The notes under the pieces were generated by a model, which saw only the letters and a list, made by a program, of their open reading frames with translations, searched no databases and had not been told where the DNA came from. The translations under genes and the position numbers were made by a program. DNA of 64,000 nt from CAWAVN01 sp963825075 (GTDB taxonomy: Bacteria > Planctomycetota > Planctomycetia > Planctomycetales > Planctomycetaceae), in assembly GCA_963825075.1 (NCBI GenBank), contig CAWGRX010000036.1, forward strand, positions 62,001 through 126,000, given 5' to 3'. Numbering within the stretch: position 1 is the first letter of the stretch; every line of letters starts with the position of its first letter. Of the stretch, positions 1 to 8,088 are shown piece by piece.

Positions 1-799
1 CCGTCTCCCGATCTCCCCGTCTCCGTTCCCGGGCTTCCATTTTGCGGAGGGTTTCGCGGAACTTATCCGCGCCCCCGGCGAGCCGGCCGCTGTTGAGTTC
101 AATCGCATAATAGCCCACCCGCTGAATGAACATCATCGTGAACCACGCCAGCACGTTGGCTTGGATGTCGCGGGTGACCGGGTTGACGACAAAATGCTGC
201 GCCGCGTAGCGGGCGATCACCGTCGTCGGGGCCAAGACAGCGGAAATCGGCCAATAGAATCTCGAAAGCGTATTGGACCACTTGGGAATTTTTGCGAGAT
301 GACGATAGTGGTTGACCGTCAGCAAATGCGAAGCGGGAACGTAGTCATCGACGAGTTCCGACAGGTCCTCGAACACCAATTCCAAAGCCGCGAGGATTTC
401 GGGAATGGTGAGTTGGCTGACGGGGTCTTTGGCCTTGGGGTGATAAACGCGGGCAATCTCCAAAGAAAGCTGGGTGGCGGTGTCCACGTAGAATTGGATT
501 CGCGTCAAATCGTCCGGCGGGATTTCGCCCAGGGATCTCGATCGTTCCTCAACCAGTTTCCACGCGGCCTGATCGCGGGGCGTCCAATGCAAAGGGATCT
601 CCGGGCTGGTATCCGGGGGAGCGAAATACTTCTTCCACCAGCGGAGCAACAAAAACGCCAACCCCCAACACACCGGCCAAGGCACCCACAGCCAGGTGTA
701 CCAGTTGTTCTTCCATAAGGCCCAACTTCCCACGGCCATGTAAACCGCGATCGGAAAAAACAAGAGCACCGCGATCACCAGCGAACGCCAACGGCTCAT
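1..799 (-). CDS. membrane partner of the adjacent GTPase (3' end off the window)
   Basis: The reading frame opens at ATG 799 and stays open to the left edge, so the C-terminus is missing. The start overlaps the stop of the GTPase gene as ATGA, which argues for translational coupling. The N-terminus has two hydrophobic segments (about residues 8-26 and 38-56) rich in Trp, beginning MSRWRSLVIAVLLFF, so it is probably a two-TM inner-membrane protein. The rest is soluble with helical, charged stretches and a second hydrophobic region near residues 175-215. I do not recognise a catalytic motif. The tight coupling to an Era/YcjX-like GTPase suggests that it anchors or receives signals from the GTPase; this is inference. 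It could belong to the YcjF/DUF697-associated membrane proteins. Confidence 0.75.
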   Translation of the reverse strand, partial: MSRWRSLVIAVLLFFPIAVYMAVGSWALWKNNWYTWLWVPWPVCWGLAFLLLRWWKKYFAPPDTSPEIPLHWTPRDQAAWKLVEERSRSLGEIPPDDLTRIQFYVDTATQLSLEIARVYHPKAKDPVSQLTIPEILAALELVFEDLSELVDDYVPASHLLTVNHYRHLAKIPKWSNTLSRFYWPISAVLAPTTVIARYAAQHFVVNPVTRDIQANVLAWFTMMFIQRVGYYAIELNSGRLAGGADKFRETLRKMEARERRRGDRET

Positions 800-2001
800 G
801 GAGTTTCGCCTCCTTCGTGATGCTTCTTCCACAGTTCCCGCGCGACGGCGGTTTGTTCCTGCATGACAGCTTGCAACTCCTCCCGCGTCGGGGCGTGGCC
901 CATCAGCTTTTCACCATAATACCAACAACAGGCCCGGCCCAAGGCATAAGTCGCCCCAAACGCGAGGGCCGCATTCGCGGCCATGCCGACGCCGGGCACG
1001 ATCTTCAACGTCTCGCGAATGACTTGTCGGAGGGCCAATCGGCTGCTGACCGCCCCAGCGATTTGAATGAACTGTTTGGAATCAAAATGCTGCCCGTAGA
1101 GCGCCGCGAGCCGGCGAATCAGTTCGGATTGCACGCCCATCACCACGGGGATGTCGATCCAAGGCACCGGGACCGCCGCCGCCGAGGCCGCCATCGTCGC
1201 AGCGCTTAAGACATAAGGCATCGCCCGCTCTTCGTGCAGATCTTTGAGCGAATCCATCACGTCCGTCATCGTGAGGAACGTCTGCCGATAGGCGTCGGGC
1301 AAGCGGCGGACGAGCGCGGCTTTCAGGCGGTCGCCGCCGAAGTTCGGCTCCGCGAAGCCCTCTTCCGGTTTGGTCAGATCAACCGGCACAATCTCATCGA
1401 CCAGCCCGGAAAACCGCCGGGATTGCTCCTCAAGGCTGCGGCGGAGCGCTTCGGGCACGGACCCCAATTCCGTGAAGCCGTCCAACTCCGCGACGTCGAA
1501 CGGGTCGGGCCGCGGATGCTCCTCTTGCGGATACAAATCGTGCAGGCAGGTCAGTACCAGAACCACGGGCCGAGTGGGTTTGGCCTTGCGGATTTTCTTA
1601 AGCGGACCCACCACGGAATCGAGCGCATGATCGGCAATCCGGGCGGTGACGATCATCAGATGCGCCAACTCATCGCTGGCGGCGATGTCGTCCGCGGGAT
1701 CGTACCGGCTTTCCCCGATGCCCCGCGTGTCCAAGAATTCCAGGATGGGGCTGTCCTCGCTGGGAAACGCGAATCGGCGGGAAAATCGCGTCTGCGGACG
1801 AAAGCCCGTGCCGATCTCGGCTTCAGCCGCCCCCGTGAGGAATTTGATCAGCGAGGTCTTCCCACTGCCCGTCTTGCCGAACAGCCAAAACACCGGGACC
1901 GGCGTGCGTTCGAGCAGCTTCCCCCGTTCGCGCTCAAAATGTTCGGACTGGAATTTGCGCAAAACCCGGCCTTGAAACCAGTCTCGCACCGATTGAAACA
2001 T
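796..2001 (-). CDS. Era/YcjX-like GTPase with C-terminal DUF697-like domain
   Basis: The protein is a 401-residue GTP-binding protein. G1/Walker A GKTGSGKTS lies at about residues 42-50, G3 DTRG near residue 90, and the G4 position reads TCLHD instead of the usual NKxD, so guanine specificity may be unusual. The C-terminal 170 residues contain Ala/Val/Pro-rich amphipathic helices (PVPWIDIPVVMG, GVGMAANAALAFG), as in DUF697/YcjF membrane-interacting domains. I chose ATG 2001 because GGAAGGA lies about 12 nt upstream; an in-frame TTG at 2031 has no such site. It is followed with ATGA overlap by a membrane protein, probably its partner. The role is unknown; family members are linked to membrane stress and envelope functions. 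Confidence 0.8.
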   Translation of the reverse strand: MFQSVRDWFQGRVLRKFQSEHFERERGKLLERTPVPVFWLFGKTGSGKTSLIKFLTGAAEAEIGTGFRPQTRFSRRFAFPSEDSPILEFLDTRGIGESRYDPADDIAASDELAHLMIVTARIADHALDSVVGPLKKIRKAKPTRPVVLVLTCLHDLYPQEEHPRPDPFDVAELDGFTELGSVPEALRRSLEEQSRRFSGLVDEIVPVDLTKPEEGFAEPNFGGDRLKAALVRRLPDAYRQTFLTMTDVMDSLKDLHEERAMPYVLSAATMAASAAAVPVPWIDIPVVMGVQSELIRRLAALYGQHFDSKQFIQIAGAVSSRLALRQVIRETLKIVPGVGMAANAALAFGATYALGRACCWYYGEKLMGHAPTREELQAVMQEQTAVARELWKKHHEGGETP

Positions 2002-2140
2002 GGCGGGGTTCGATCCTTCCGGGAAAGACAATTGCGGAAATCGCTGTGTGGGGTCATTCGTTTTTGTCTCCTCAATCTTATCGTGTCACCGGTCAAGCCA
2101 GAAGCCCTTCTCAAGAGCGGCCGGGTACCCTCTGGGTGGC

Positions 2141-2193
2141 TAGCCGCCGGTTTTGCAAATCGCAAGACAACGATCAAATCACCGGCGGCTAGC
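2141..2193. repeat. intergenic inverted repeat (CTAGCCGCCGGT type)
   Basis: CTAGCCGCCGGT at 2141-2152 is perfectly complementary to ACCGGCGGCTAG at 2182-2193, with a 29-nt spacer. It sits between two divergent genes, in the 298-nt gap 2002-2299. The same core sequence occurs in the larger palindrome at 7832-7946, which indicates a dispersed palindromic element. No other feature is visible in this gap. Confidence 0.7.
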
Positions 2194-2299
2194 GCCGTTC
2201 CGCTCAAGGTTTCTCCCTCGGTGATTTGGCAAACCCGACGGAAATCGCCAAGATGGAGAGATCGCGAACCTTCCTTGTCGCTTACAAATCCAGGGCTAA

Positions 2300-3205
2300 A
2301 TGTTCAGACAGATTCTTCGGTTGAGATTGGAATTGTTGGCAGGCTTGCTGCTGGTGGCGGACGTTTCGCCTCTCGTTGCACAGATGCAGTATCCGCTCGC
2401 GGTCGTGGGCACCGAGAAAGGGCCGCTCTATGTCGCCGACCGCAAGCTGCCGGGGATTTGGAAAATCATCGACGGCAAGGCCGAGATCTATTTTCAGGCC
2501 TCGAAGAAATTCCGCACGCCGCTGAACGCGGTCAGGTGTTTGACATTCGACAAAGACGGCAAACTGCTCGCGGGGGATTCCGCCACGCGGGACGTTTATC
2601 GCTTCGACGACAGAGCCCAGCCGCGGCCGTTGACGGGGGGCAAGATCGGCATTCCCATCACATCTGGGATGATCGCCAAAATGGTGAAGGGCGAGGAGCC
2701 CTTGCACCACGGCAAGATCGGCATCCCCATGTCGATCGCCGTGGATGGTGAAGGAGTATTGTTCATAGCCGATCTGGAAACCCAGCGGATCTGGAAGGTT
2801 CCCGCCAAAGGCGGCGAGCCGGAGGAGTTCGCGATTCTCGCGGGCGTCCGCGGGTTGGCGTTTGATTCGAAGGGCAATTTGATCGTTGTCACCAATCTGT
2901 CCGATTCCGTCAAAAGAATCTCGCCCGACGGAAAGATCGAGGTCCTGGTCAAAGGCCGGCCGTTTGAGTTCCCGCATCAGGTCGCCGTCGGCGAGAACGA
3001 TGAACTCTACATCGCCGATAATTACGCCGGGTGTATTTGGAAAGTCCCGCCCGGCGAAAAGCCCGTGAAATTCGCCCAAGGCAAACGGCTTGAAAAACCC
3101 GTGGGCATTGCCCGCATCGGCAAAATCCTGTACGTCGCCGACCCGCATGCCCGGCAGGTTTTCTCGCTGGACGCGGAAGGGAAAATTACGCCGGTAGTGA
3201 AGTGA
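2300..3205 (+). CDS. secreted NHL/SMP-30-like beta-propeller protein
   Basis: A 301-residue exported protein. The first 28 residues form a signal peptide with a hydrophobic core (LELLAGLLLVADV) and a likely cleavage site after VAQ. The mature part is built from repeats of the type LYVADRK-G-IWKI, LFIADLETQRIWKV, LYIADNYAGCIWKV and LYVADPHARQVF, typical of NHL or SMP-30/gluconolactonase six-bladed propellers. I see no catalytic metal ligands convincing enough to call a lactonase. It is followed after 16 nt by a HEAT-repeat protein on the same strand, probably cotranscribed. The role is unknown; planctomycetes encode many such secreted propellers. Confidence 0.8.
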   Translation: MFRQILRLRLELLAGLLLVADVSPLVAQMQYPLAVVGTEKGPLYVADRKLPGIWKIIDGKAEIYFQASKKFRTPLNAVRCLTFDKDGKLLAGDSATRDVYRFDDRAQPRPLTGGKIGIPITSGMIAKMVKGEEPLHHGKIGIPMSIAVDGEGVLFIADLETQRIWKVPAKGGEPEEFAILAGVRGLAFDSKGNLIVVTNLSDSVKRISPDGKIEVLVKGRPFEFPHQVAVGENDELYIADNYAGCIWKVPPGEKPVKFAQGKRLEKPVGIARIGKILYVADPHARQVFSLDAEGKITPVVK

Positions 3206-3221
3206 GGTTAAGGGACTAAAT

Positions 3222-4661
3222 ATGCTCTCTCTATTTCGGCCGCGATGCCCTTTAGATCCCAGCGAGAAGACGTGGATGGAAAGCCGCGTGTCCTGGCTGC
3301 TCGGGCATTTGGGGCACGAACGGCTGGAGAAAATGAAAACCATTCTGCCCACGGGTGAGTTTTTCCCATTGCCTTACCACGGCGAGCCGGAACAGGTCCA
3401 AAAAGTCTTTGAGCAGGTCTGCCGGTCTATGCAAGTGGAGCCGGGCGATTACCGGGTGAACGTGTTCGATGATGACACCGACCCCCGCAAGCTGCCCCAC
3501 ATGGAAAAGTGGGTTAGCTGGAAAAATGCGACGGCGTTCCCGTTCTACGAGGGGGCGGTTTACGAACCGAACGAAAACCCCGACCAACCGCATCTCGCCA
3601 CCTTGCACATTCATCAGTCGATGGCGCGAGATTTGGAACTGGTGATTGCGCTGTTCAGCCGGGACATCAGCCATTCGTTGCTCTCGGCCGTGCCGAATTT
3701 GGAGATGGATCAAACCGAATACCAGCACACGCTGGAACTCATGCCGCTGTTTTACGGGCTGGGCATTTTCGGCGCGAACGCCGTGCTGCGCGAGCGGGCC
3801 GAGAATCTGCTCGGCTGGCATTATTGGTCGATGGTCCCGCAAGGGGCCTTGCCCGCAAGATACATCGGCTATGCGCTGGCGCTCTTATGCTGGCTCCGGC
3901 AGGACCCCATGCCGGCGTGGCGGTCGTACCTGCGAAAAGACGCCGAGGCCACGATGCAGGCGGGCCTTAAGTATCTGGAGAAGACCGGCGATACGATTCT
4001 CGATCGCGAGCCTTCCGCGAAACCTTACGATCAGCGCTCGCTGAGCCAATGGCTCGATGACCTGATCACCGGCACTCCCAGCCGGCGGATCGCGGCATTG
4101 TGGACGATCCAATCCCACCCGTCGCGGATTCAGCCCGGCGAACACATCCGCTTGATGACCGAGAACCTTTCGCACTCAAACGCCGTGGTGCGGGCTTCCG
4201 CGGCGGCGGCTTTGGATGCCATCGGAGAACCCGCCGCCGAGGCCGTTCCCGCTTTGTTGATGGCCGCGCTCGAAGACCGCCGCGGTTCGGTGCGGACGGT
4301 GGCGGCATTGGCTCTCGGAAAGATGTCTTCCCGCGCGGAAGACATCATCCCGGAACTTTTGCCGCTCTTAAAGGACCGCAATCTCAACGTCGCGAATGCC
4401 GCGGCGTGGTCGCTGGGGCAATTCGGCCATCAAGCCGAAGCCGCCGGCCCGCCTTTGGTGTGGCTGTTGCGAAAAGGGATTTTGCACTGCGAGGAATCGA
4501 CCTTGAACGACATCCTCGATGCCCTGCGTTCCGTCACGGATCATCCCGAAGACGTGATTCGCGAAACCCTCGCCGAGCGCGACGCCGAAACCTGCCAGCG
4601 GGCGGTCAACCTGTTCAAGGAACGCCAGATTGATGTGCAGGCGGGGCAAGGTTCCGAATGA
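3222..4661 (+). CDS. HEAT-repeat protein
   Basis: A 479-residue soluble protein without signal peptide. Residues about 1-280 form an unrecognised alpha/beta domain with the segment HIHQSMARDLELVIALFSRD. Residues about 285-440 contain HEAT/PBS-lyase-like repeats (VRASAAAALDAIG, VRTVAALALGKM, VANAAAWSLGQFG), which build an alpha-solenoid used for protein binding. AAGGG precedes the ATG by a normal distance. It follows the propeller gene by 16 nt and converges on the lipoprotein gene with only 3 nt between the stops. Function unknown. Confidence 0.8.
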   Translation: MLSLFRPRCPLDPSEKTWMESRVSWLLGHLGHERLEKMKTILPTGEFFPLPYHGEPEQVQKVFEQVCRSMQVEPGDYRVNVFDDDTDPRKLPHMEKWVSWKNATAFPFYEGAVYEPNENPDQPHLATLHIHQSMARDLELVIALFSRDISHSLLSAVPNLEMDQTEYQHTLELMPLFYGLGIFGANAVLRERAENLLGWHYWSMVPQGALPARYIGYALALLCWLRQDPMPAWRSYLRKDAEATMQAGLKYLEKTGDTILDREPSAKPYDQRSLSQWLDDLITGTPSRRIAALWTIQSHPSRIQPGEHIRLMTENLSHSNAVVRASAAAALDAIGEPAAEAVPALLMAALEDRRGSVRTVAALALGKMSSRAEDIIPELLPLLKDRNLNVANAAAWSLGQFGHQAEAAGPPLVWLLRKGILHCEESTLNDILDALRSVTDHPEDVIRETLAERDAETCQRAVNLFKERQIDVQAGQGSE

Positions 4662-4664
4662 GGA

Positions 4665-5738
4665 TCATTCTACCGGATCCAGGCGGAAGAGTTGGGGGGC
4701 CCCGTCTTCCTTCAGCGGATCGGTCTTCACCGGCGGGGGTTCATCGAAGCGGAACCTGAGCCTTAGGCCTTGGCTTTGCCAGCTTTCCGGATCGAGGGAG
4801 ATTTTGCCGACCGCCGGCTTGGATTCCGTCGGGGCTTTTTCCGCCGTGGCCGGCGGGGCTTTGGGAACCGGCGGTGAGGATTTGGGTTTGGGGTCGGGTT
4901 TGGATTCCGCTGCGGTCTTTGCCGGCTTGGCGGCGATTTTTTCCGGTGGCTTGGCGGGCGTTTTCTGTTTGTCCGGTTCGGCCTCGTTGGCCTTTGGTCG
5001 GTCGTGGAGGATCGGATTGAAATAGGCGGGCTTGTTGTAATCCACCAGCGGGGGCGGGCCTTCTTCGGACTCACTCATCAGCAACGAGAAGCCCAATTTC
5101 GTGCCGGCGAACTGCGTTCCGCCTTCGTAAATGTGGCCCCGCTGAAACGGTCCCGCTCCGAGAACCCAGATATCCTTCGCCGTGCTGCGAATGGGAGCGA
5201 CGCCCGATTGCCAAACCGGTTCCCCCGTTTCGCGGTGATAAGCAAACGCTCCGATTTTCGCCGCGGCCAGTTGCTCGTTGCGTTTTGCCAAGGCCAATTC
5301 CGGCAACGTAGGCAAAGAAGGCGAATTGGGAACCAGGCTCGACGCGGCATTCAGAAAGTTATTGGCCGGCATCCCGTAGGTGACTTCGTGCCGATCCATT
5401 CCCAAGGCCCCGATCCGGGCTTCCACCACGTAATCCGCATCCTCTTTTTTGTCCTGGAGCAGACACCGGGCGGCGACCATCTGTTGCCGGAGCGAACTGG
5501 TGATGTATTCCGCGTTGACGAACCCAACCCCTTTGACGTTCTTAAGATACGTCGTATCGAAATAGACGGTTTTGCCGGAGAGCGCGCGGAAGTCGAGGTG
5601 CGAAATGCTGCGGTCCACGGCATTGGACGTGAGGAGTTGCTCGGTGGCGTCCCGTTGCTGCGTGGAACCGCATCCCAACACTCCAAGGGAGAGCAGGACC
5701 CCGAGGACCCACCGAGGGAACGCGAAACCGGCCAGCAT
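4665..5738 (-). CDS. planctomycete lipoprotein (DUF6655-like)
   Basis: The protein begins with a lipoprotein signal: from ATG 5738 the lipobox LGVLGC places the lipidated Cys at residue 23. The next 220 residues form a folded domain with SGKTVYFDTTYLKN near its start and a GPFQRGHIYEGG segment. Residues about 250-310 are low-complexity, rich in Pro, Lys, Ala and Glu, probably a periplasmic linker. An in-frame TTG lies 9 nt upstream of the chosen ATG, which encodes the natural n-region. The overall pattern matches a planctomycete-specific lipoprotein family of unknown function that I know as DUF6655; the match is by memory, not search. Confidence 0.7.
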   Translation of the reverse strand: MLAGFAFPRWVLGVLLSLGVLGCGSTQQRDATEQLLTSNAVDRSISHLDFRALSGKTVYFDTTYLKNVKGVGFVNAEYITSSLRQQMVAARCLLQDKKEDADYVVEARIGALGMDRHEVTYGMPANNFLNAASSLVPNSPSLPTLPELALAKRNEQLAAAKIGAFAYHRETGEPVWQSGVAPIRSTAKDIWVLGAGPFQRGHIYEGGTQFAGTKLGFSLLMSESEEGPPPLVDYNKPAYFNPILHDRPKANEAEPDKQKTPAKPPEKIAAKPAKTAAESKPDPKPKSSPPVPKAPPATAEKAPTESKPAVGKISLDPESWQSQGLRLRFRFDEPPPVKTDPLKEDGAPQLFRLDPVE

Positions 5739-5932
5739 CGAACTCAATTATCCAAAAATCTAGAGTCTGGGAAGGAAGGATTCGTGAGAGGCCGGGAAGT
5801 ATAACGGTTTCCTGAAACGAGGCTAGTCCGCATTATCCAAATAGCCGGAAGCCCTCAGACCGAATCATCCAGGCGACGCCGCGGTGAGCCGTTGGTCGGG
5901 GTCTCGGCGTGCCATTGATAGCCGATTGACCT

Positions 5933-6742
5933 TCAGTCGTTCTGGGCGGGGACCGAATCCAGCGTCATGAGAGGGATTTCAAATCGAGTGTCCTCCCCAT
6001 TTCTTAGCCGGTTGGTGGCAACGAACAAGATGTCGGTCCGGCGGATTTGATAGGCCTCTGGAACCATGAGGCCCGAAAAATCGCCTTGAAAGACGATGCG
6101 CTCTTCGCCATCGACGGACACGCGAATTTGAGACTCGCCGACACGGCATTGAATTTCAACGAGTGAACCGTGTGGAAGCCGAATTTCGTCGGTTTGTTCC
6201 ACCAATTCGTTCCGCGAATTGACCCCGATTCCCGAGTTTCCGTCTCGATCCAGAAGGAGAGAGCACTGGCTTTCCCCGACGGGCAGGCCCAACAAGAGAG
6301 GGCCGTTGCCTTCTTTACGGAGCACGCGGAGCGTCAATACGTACTGCTTGGGAACGCCAACTGGGATCTGCAATCGGGCGGCCCGGCCGACTCCCGTTTG
6401 CAATCCCGAGTCCGTCAACTCCCAGCCTGCACCCGCAATGGCATCCCGTTCGGCATTGATATTCTTTAACAAATCGACCGGATAGCTCACAACGGAAGGC
6501 ACGACCGGCGGGCTTTGTTCGGCCGATTCCGCACCGGGGATTCCCGGTGGTTTTGATGATCCGTTACCGGGAAGTTCGGGCCGGGGGGGGAATTTCGAGA
6601 TGGCCAAACCGCCGAGTACGACCGCAAGAATCGCCCCCGCCAAAAGGGCAATTTGACGGTATGATTTCCGGCGACGAGACTGAGGACGATTGTGATAGTC
6701 TTTCCAGGTGACTGTATCGTCCGGAATGACAACTGCCAGTTT
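5933..6742 (-). CDS. Ser/Thr kinase, 3' part: TM segment and extracytoplasmic domain (frame-broken)
   Basis: This is the continuation of the kinase gene in the +1 frame after the break at the T run 6740-6744. The frame reads KLAVVIPDDTVTWKDYHNRP as a juxtamembrane region, then a TM helix (IALLAGAILAVVLGGLA), a Pro/Ser-rich linker and a beta-rich domain of about 170 residues (VLTLRVLRKEG, SLVEIQCRVGESQIRVSVDG) resembling LamG/DUF1080-type carbohydrate or ligand-binding folds. It has no start codon of its own with a ribosome site; the nearest TTG is at 6643. Removing one A from the coding-strand A5 run fuses it to the kinase domain, so it is best read as one receptor-like kinase. Confidence 0.75.
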   Translation of the reverse strand, partial: KLAVVIPDDTVTWKDYHNRPQSRRRKSYRQIALLAGAILAVVLGGLAISKFPPRPELPGNGSSKPPGIPGAESAEQSPPVVPSVVSYPVDLLKNINAERDAIAGAGWELTDSGLQTGVGRAARLQIPVGVPKQYVLTLRVLRKEGNGPLLLGLPVGESQCSLLLDRDGNSGIGVNSRNELVEQTDEIRLPHGSLVEIQCRVGESQIRVSVDGEERIVFQGDFSGLMVPEAYQIRRTDILFVATNRLRNGEDTRFEIPLMTLDSVPAQND

Positions 6743-7784
6743 TTAGAGCGCACATCTGAAGATCCCGCCGCACATCGGACATGTCTTGATAACGGTCCTT
6801 CACATCTTTGGCCATCATGCGGACGAAACATTGTTCGAGTTCGGCGGGGACGTCGGGACGCATTTCGTGAAGCGCGGGAATCGGCGATTCGCGATGGGCC
6901 ACAATTCGGGTCGTCACCGAGTCGCCGTGATAAGGCGGCTCGCCGGTGAGAAGGAAGTAAACCGTGCATCCGAGGCTGTAAATGTCAGCCCGTTTGTCGG
7001 CATTTCGCGGGTCGAGAGCCTGCTCGGGGGCCATGAAATCGATGGTGCCCAAAAGCTGGCCCTGGCCGGTCAATTCCTCTTCCTCAAACTCGGTCGGCAT
7101 CGAGGAAATCGGCGGTTGAATCCTTGCCAAACCCATGTCGAGGATTTTGAGGTCGTCATCCGCCGTCAGCAGGAGATTGCTGGGTTTGACGTCCCGATGA
7201 ATAACGCCTTTTTGATGAGAGTATTCCAGCCCCGCTGCGGCCTGAAGTGCGCAGTTCAGGGTGCGCTCAATGCTCATGGGTCCGCGCGATCGAATGAGTT
7301 TGGTCAGATTTGTCGCGTCCACATATTCCATCACGAGATAGGACACGCCATCCCGCTGACCCGCATCGAGCGCCGTCACGATATTGGGGTGAGAAAGCTT
7401 TGATGCCGTTTGAACTTCTCTCCGAAACCGGCGGCCCGACTCATCTTCGTCGCGCGTCGGAATCATGAACTTAATCGCCACGTCGCGTTGCATGACGCAA
7501 TGCCGGGCTTTGAAGACCTGGCCCATTCCTCCCTGGCCAATCCGGTCCAGGAGGACATACTCTCCCACAATCAGTCGTTGCATTCGGCCGTTGGTCACCT
7601 CCGACGCCTGAAACTCGGTGAGACAACCCAGCTCGATTAACTGCGATGTATTCAGCGTGGGGACTTCCTCGTCTGCAATCGTCGAAGCGGACGAACGCAG
7701 TTCGGCGAACTTCGATTGAGAAATGATTCCCGCCGCCTTCAAGACTTGGATCAGTTCGTTGATTGAAGAGTCCATTCGATGCAT
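6564..7784 (-). CDS. Ser/Thr protein kinase, 5' part: N-terminal region and kinase domain
   Basis: A Hanks-type (Pkn) kinase. The first 70 residues form a helical planctomycete N-terminal region (INELIQVLKAAGIISQSKF). The glycine loop GQGGMG lies at 83-88, the catalytic Lys at 105, HRDVKPSN at 196-203, DMG (in place of DFG) at 216-218 and MAPEQ at 251-255. Coherent sequence ends near residue 347 (DLQMCAL), where an extra A in an A5 run (plus-strand T5 at 6740-6744) shifts the frame, and the rest to 6564 is nonsense. ATG 7784 and ATG 7775 are both possible starts. It lies 304 nt downstream of the ternary operon on the same strand, so it might phosphorylate or monitor that system; this is inference. 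Confidence 0.85.
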   Translation of the reverse strand: MHRMDSSINELIQVLKAAGIISQSKFAELRSSASTIADEEVPTLNTSQLIELGCLTEFQASEVTNGRMQRLIVGEYVLLDRIGQGGMGQVFKARHCVMQRDVAIKFMIPTRDEDESGRRFRREVQTASKLSHPNIVTALDAGQRDGVSYLVMEYVDATNLTKLIRSRGPMSIERTLNCALQAAAGLEYSHQKGVIHRDVKPSNLLLTADDDLKILDMGLARIQPPISSMPTEFEEEELTGQGQLLGTIDFMAPEQALDPRNADKRADIYSLGCTVYFLLTGEPPYHGDSVTTRIVAHRESPIPALHEMRPDVPAELEQCFVRMMAKDVKDRYQDMSDVRRDLQMCALKTGSCHSGRYSHLERLSQSSSVSSPEIIPSNCPFGGGDSCGRTRRFGHLEIPPPARTSR

Positions 7785-7831
7785 TCCCGCTGTTTTAAGG
7801 CCCTGAGAACGAACGCAAACGCTCGTTTAGC

Positions 7832-7946
7832 ATCGTTCGATAAATAACTGAGCGGAATGGCGCTAGCCACCGGTTCTTCGGATGGGGAAAACCGGCGGCT
7901 AGCGCCTTGCCGCTCACTTTTGCAGGACAGTTATTTCTCGAACGAT
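7832..7946. repeat. 115-nt nested palindromic element
   Basis: Three nested pairs of arms: 7832-7850 with 7928-7946 (18 of 19 positions complementary), GAGCGG 7850-7855 with CCGCTC 7910-7915, and 7859-7875 with 7890-7906 (core CGCTAGCCACCGGTT / AACCGGCGGCTAGCG, one mismatch). The whole could form a cruciform or a long RNA hairpin. It occupies most of the 304-nt gap between the bpX6 gene and the kinase. The inner core recurs at 2141-2193. The rest of the gap shows nothing recognisable. Confidence 0.75.
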
Positions 7947-8088
7947 CCTTAAGAAAATCATACCCATCCGACGATCGGAAGCAAATCTCGGATTGGAAGA
8001 TGTTGAAATTTGACCTCCCTGCCGGTCGTCTCGCAACGATCGCGGTTCGGCCAGCGCACTTCGAAAGGAATGGACGTGGGAGGGCAGG

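Noticed and set aside
1234..2751. 505-residue open frame on the plus strand
   Set aside because: It is antisense to the GTPase and overlaps the NHL propeller; composition is Arg/Gly/His-rich and no motif or ribosome site fits.
6564..6742. programmed frameshift in the kinase gene
   Set aside because: Restoring the frame needs +1 at an A5 run; no slippery-site context or stimulatory structure was seen, and many genes in the window have similar breaks.
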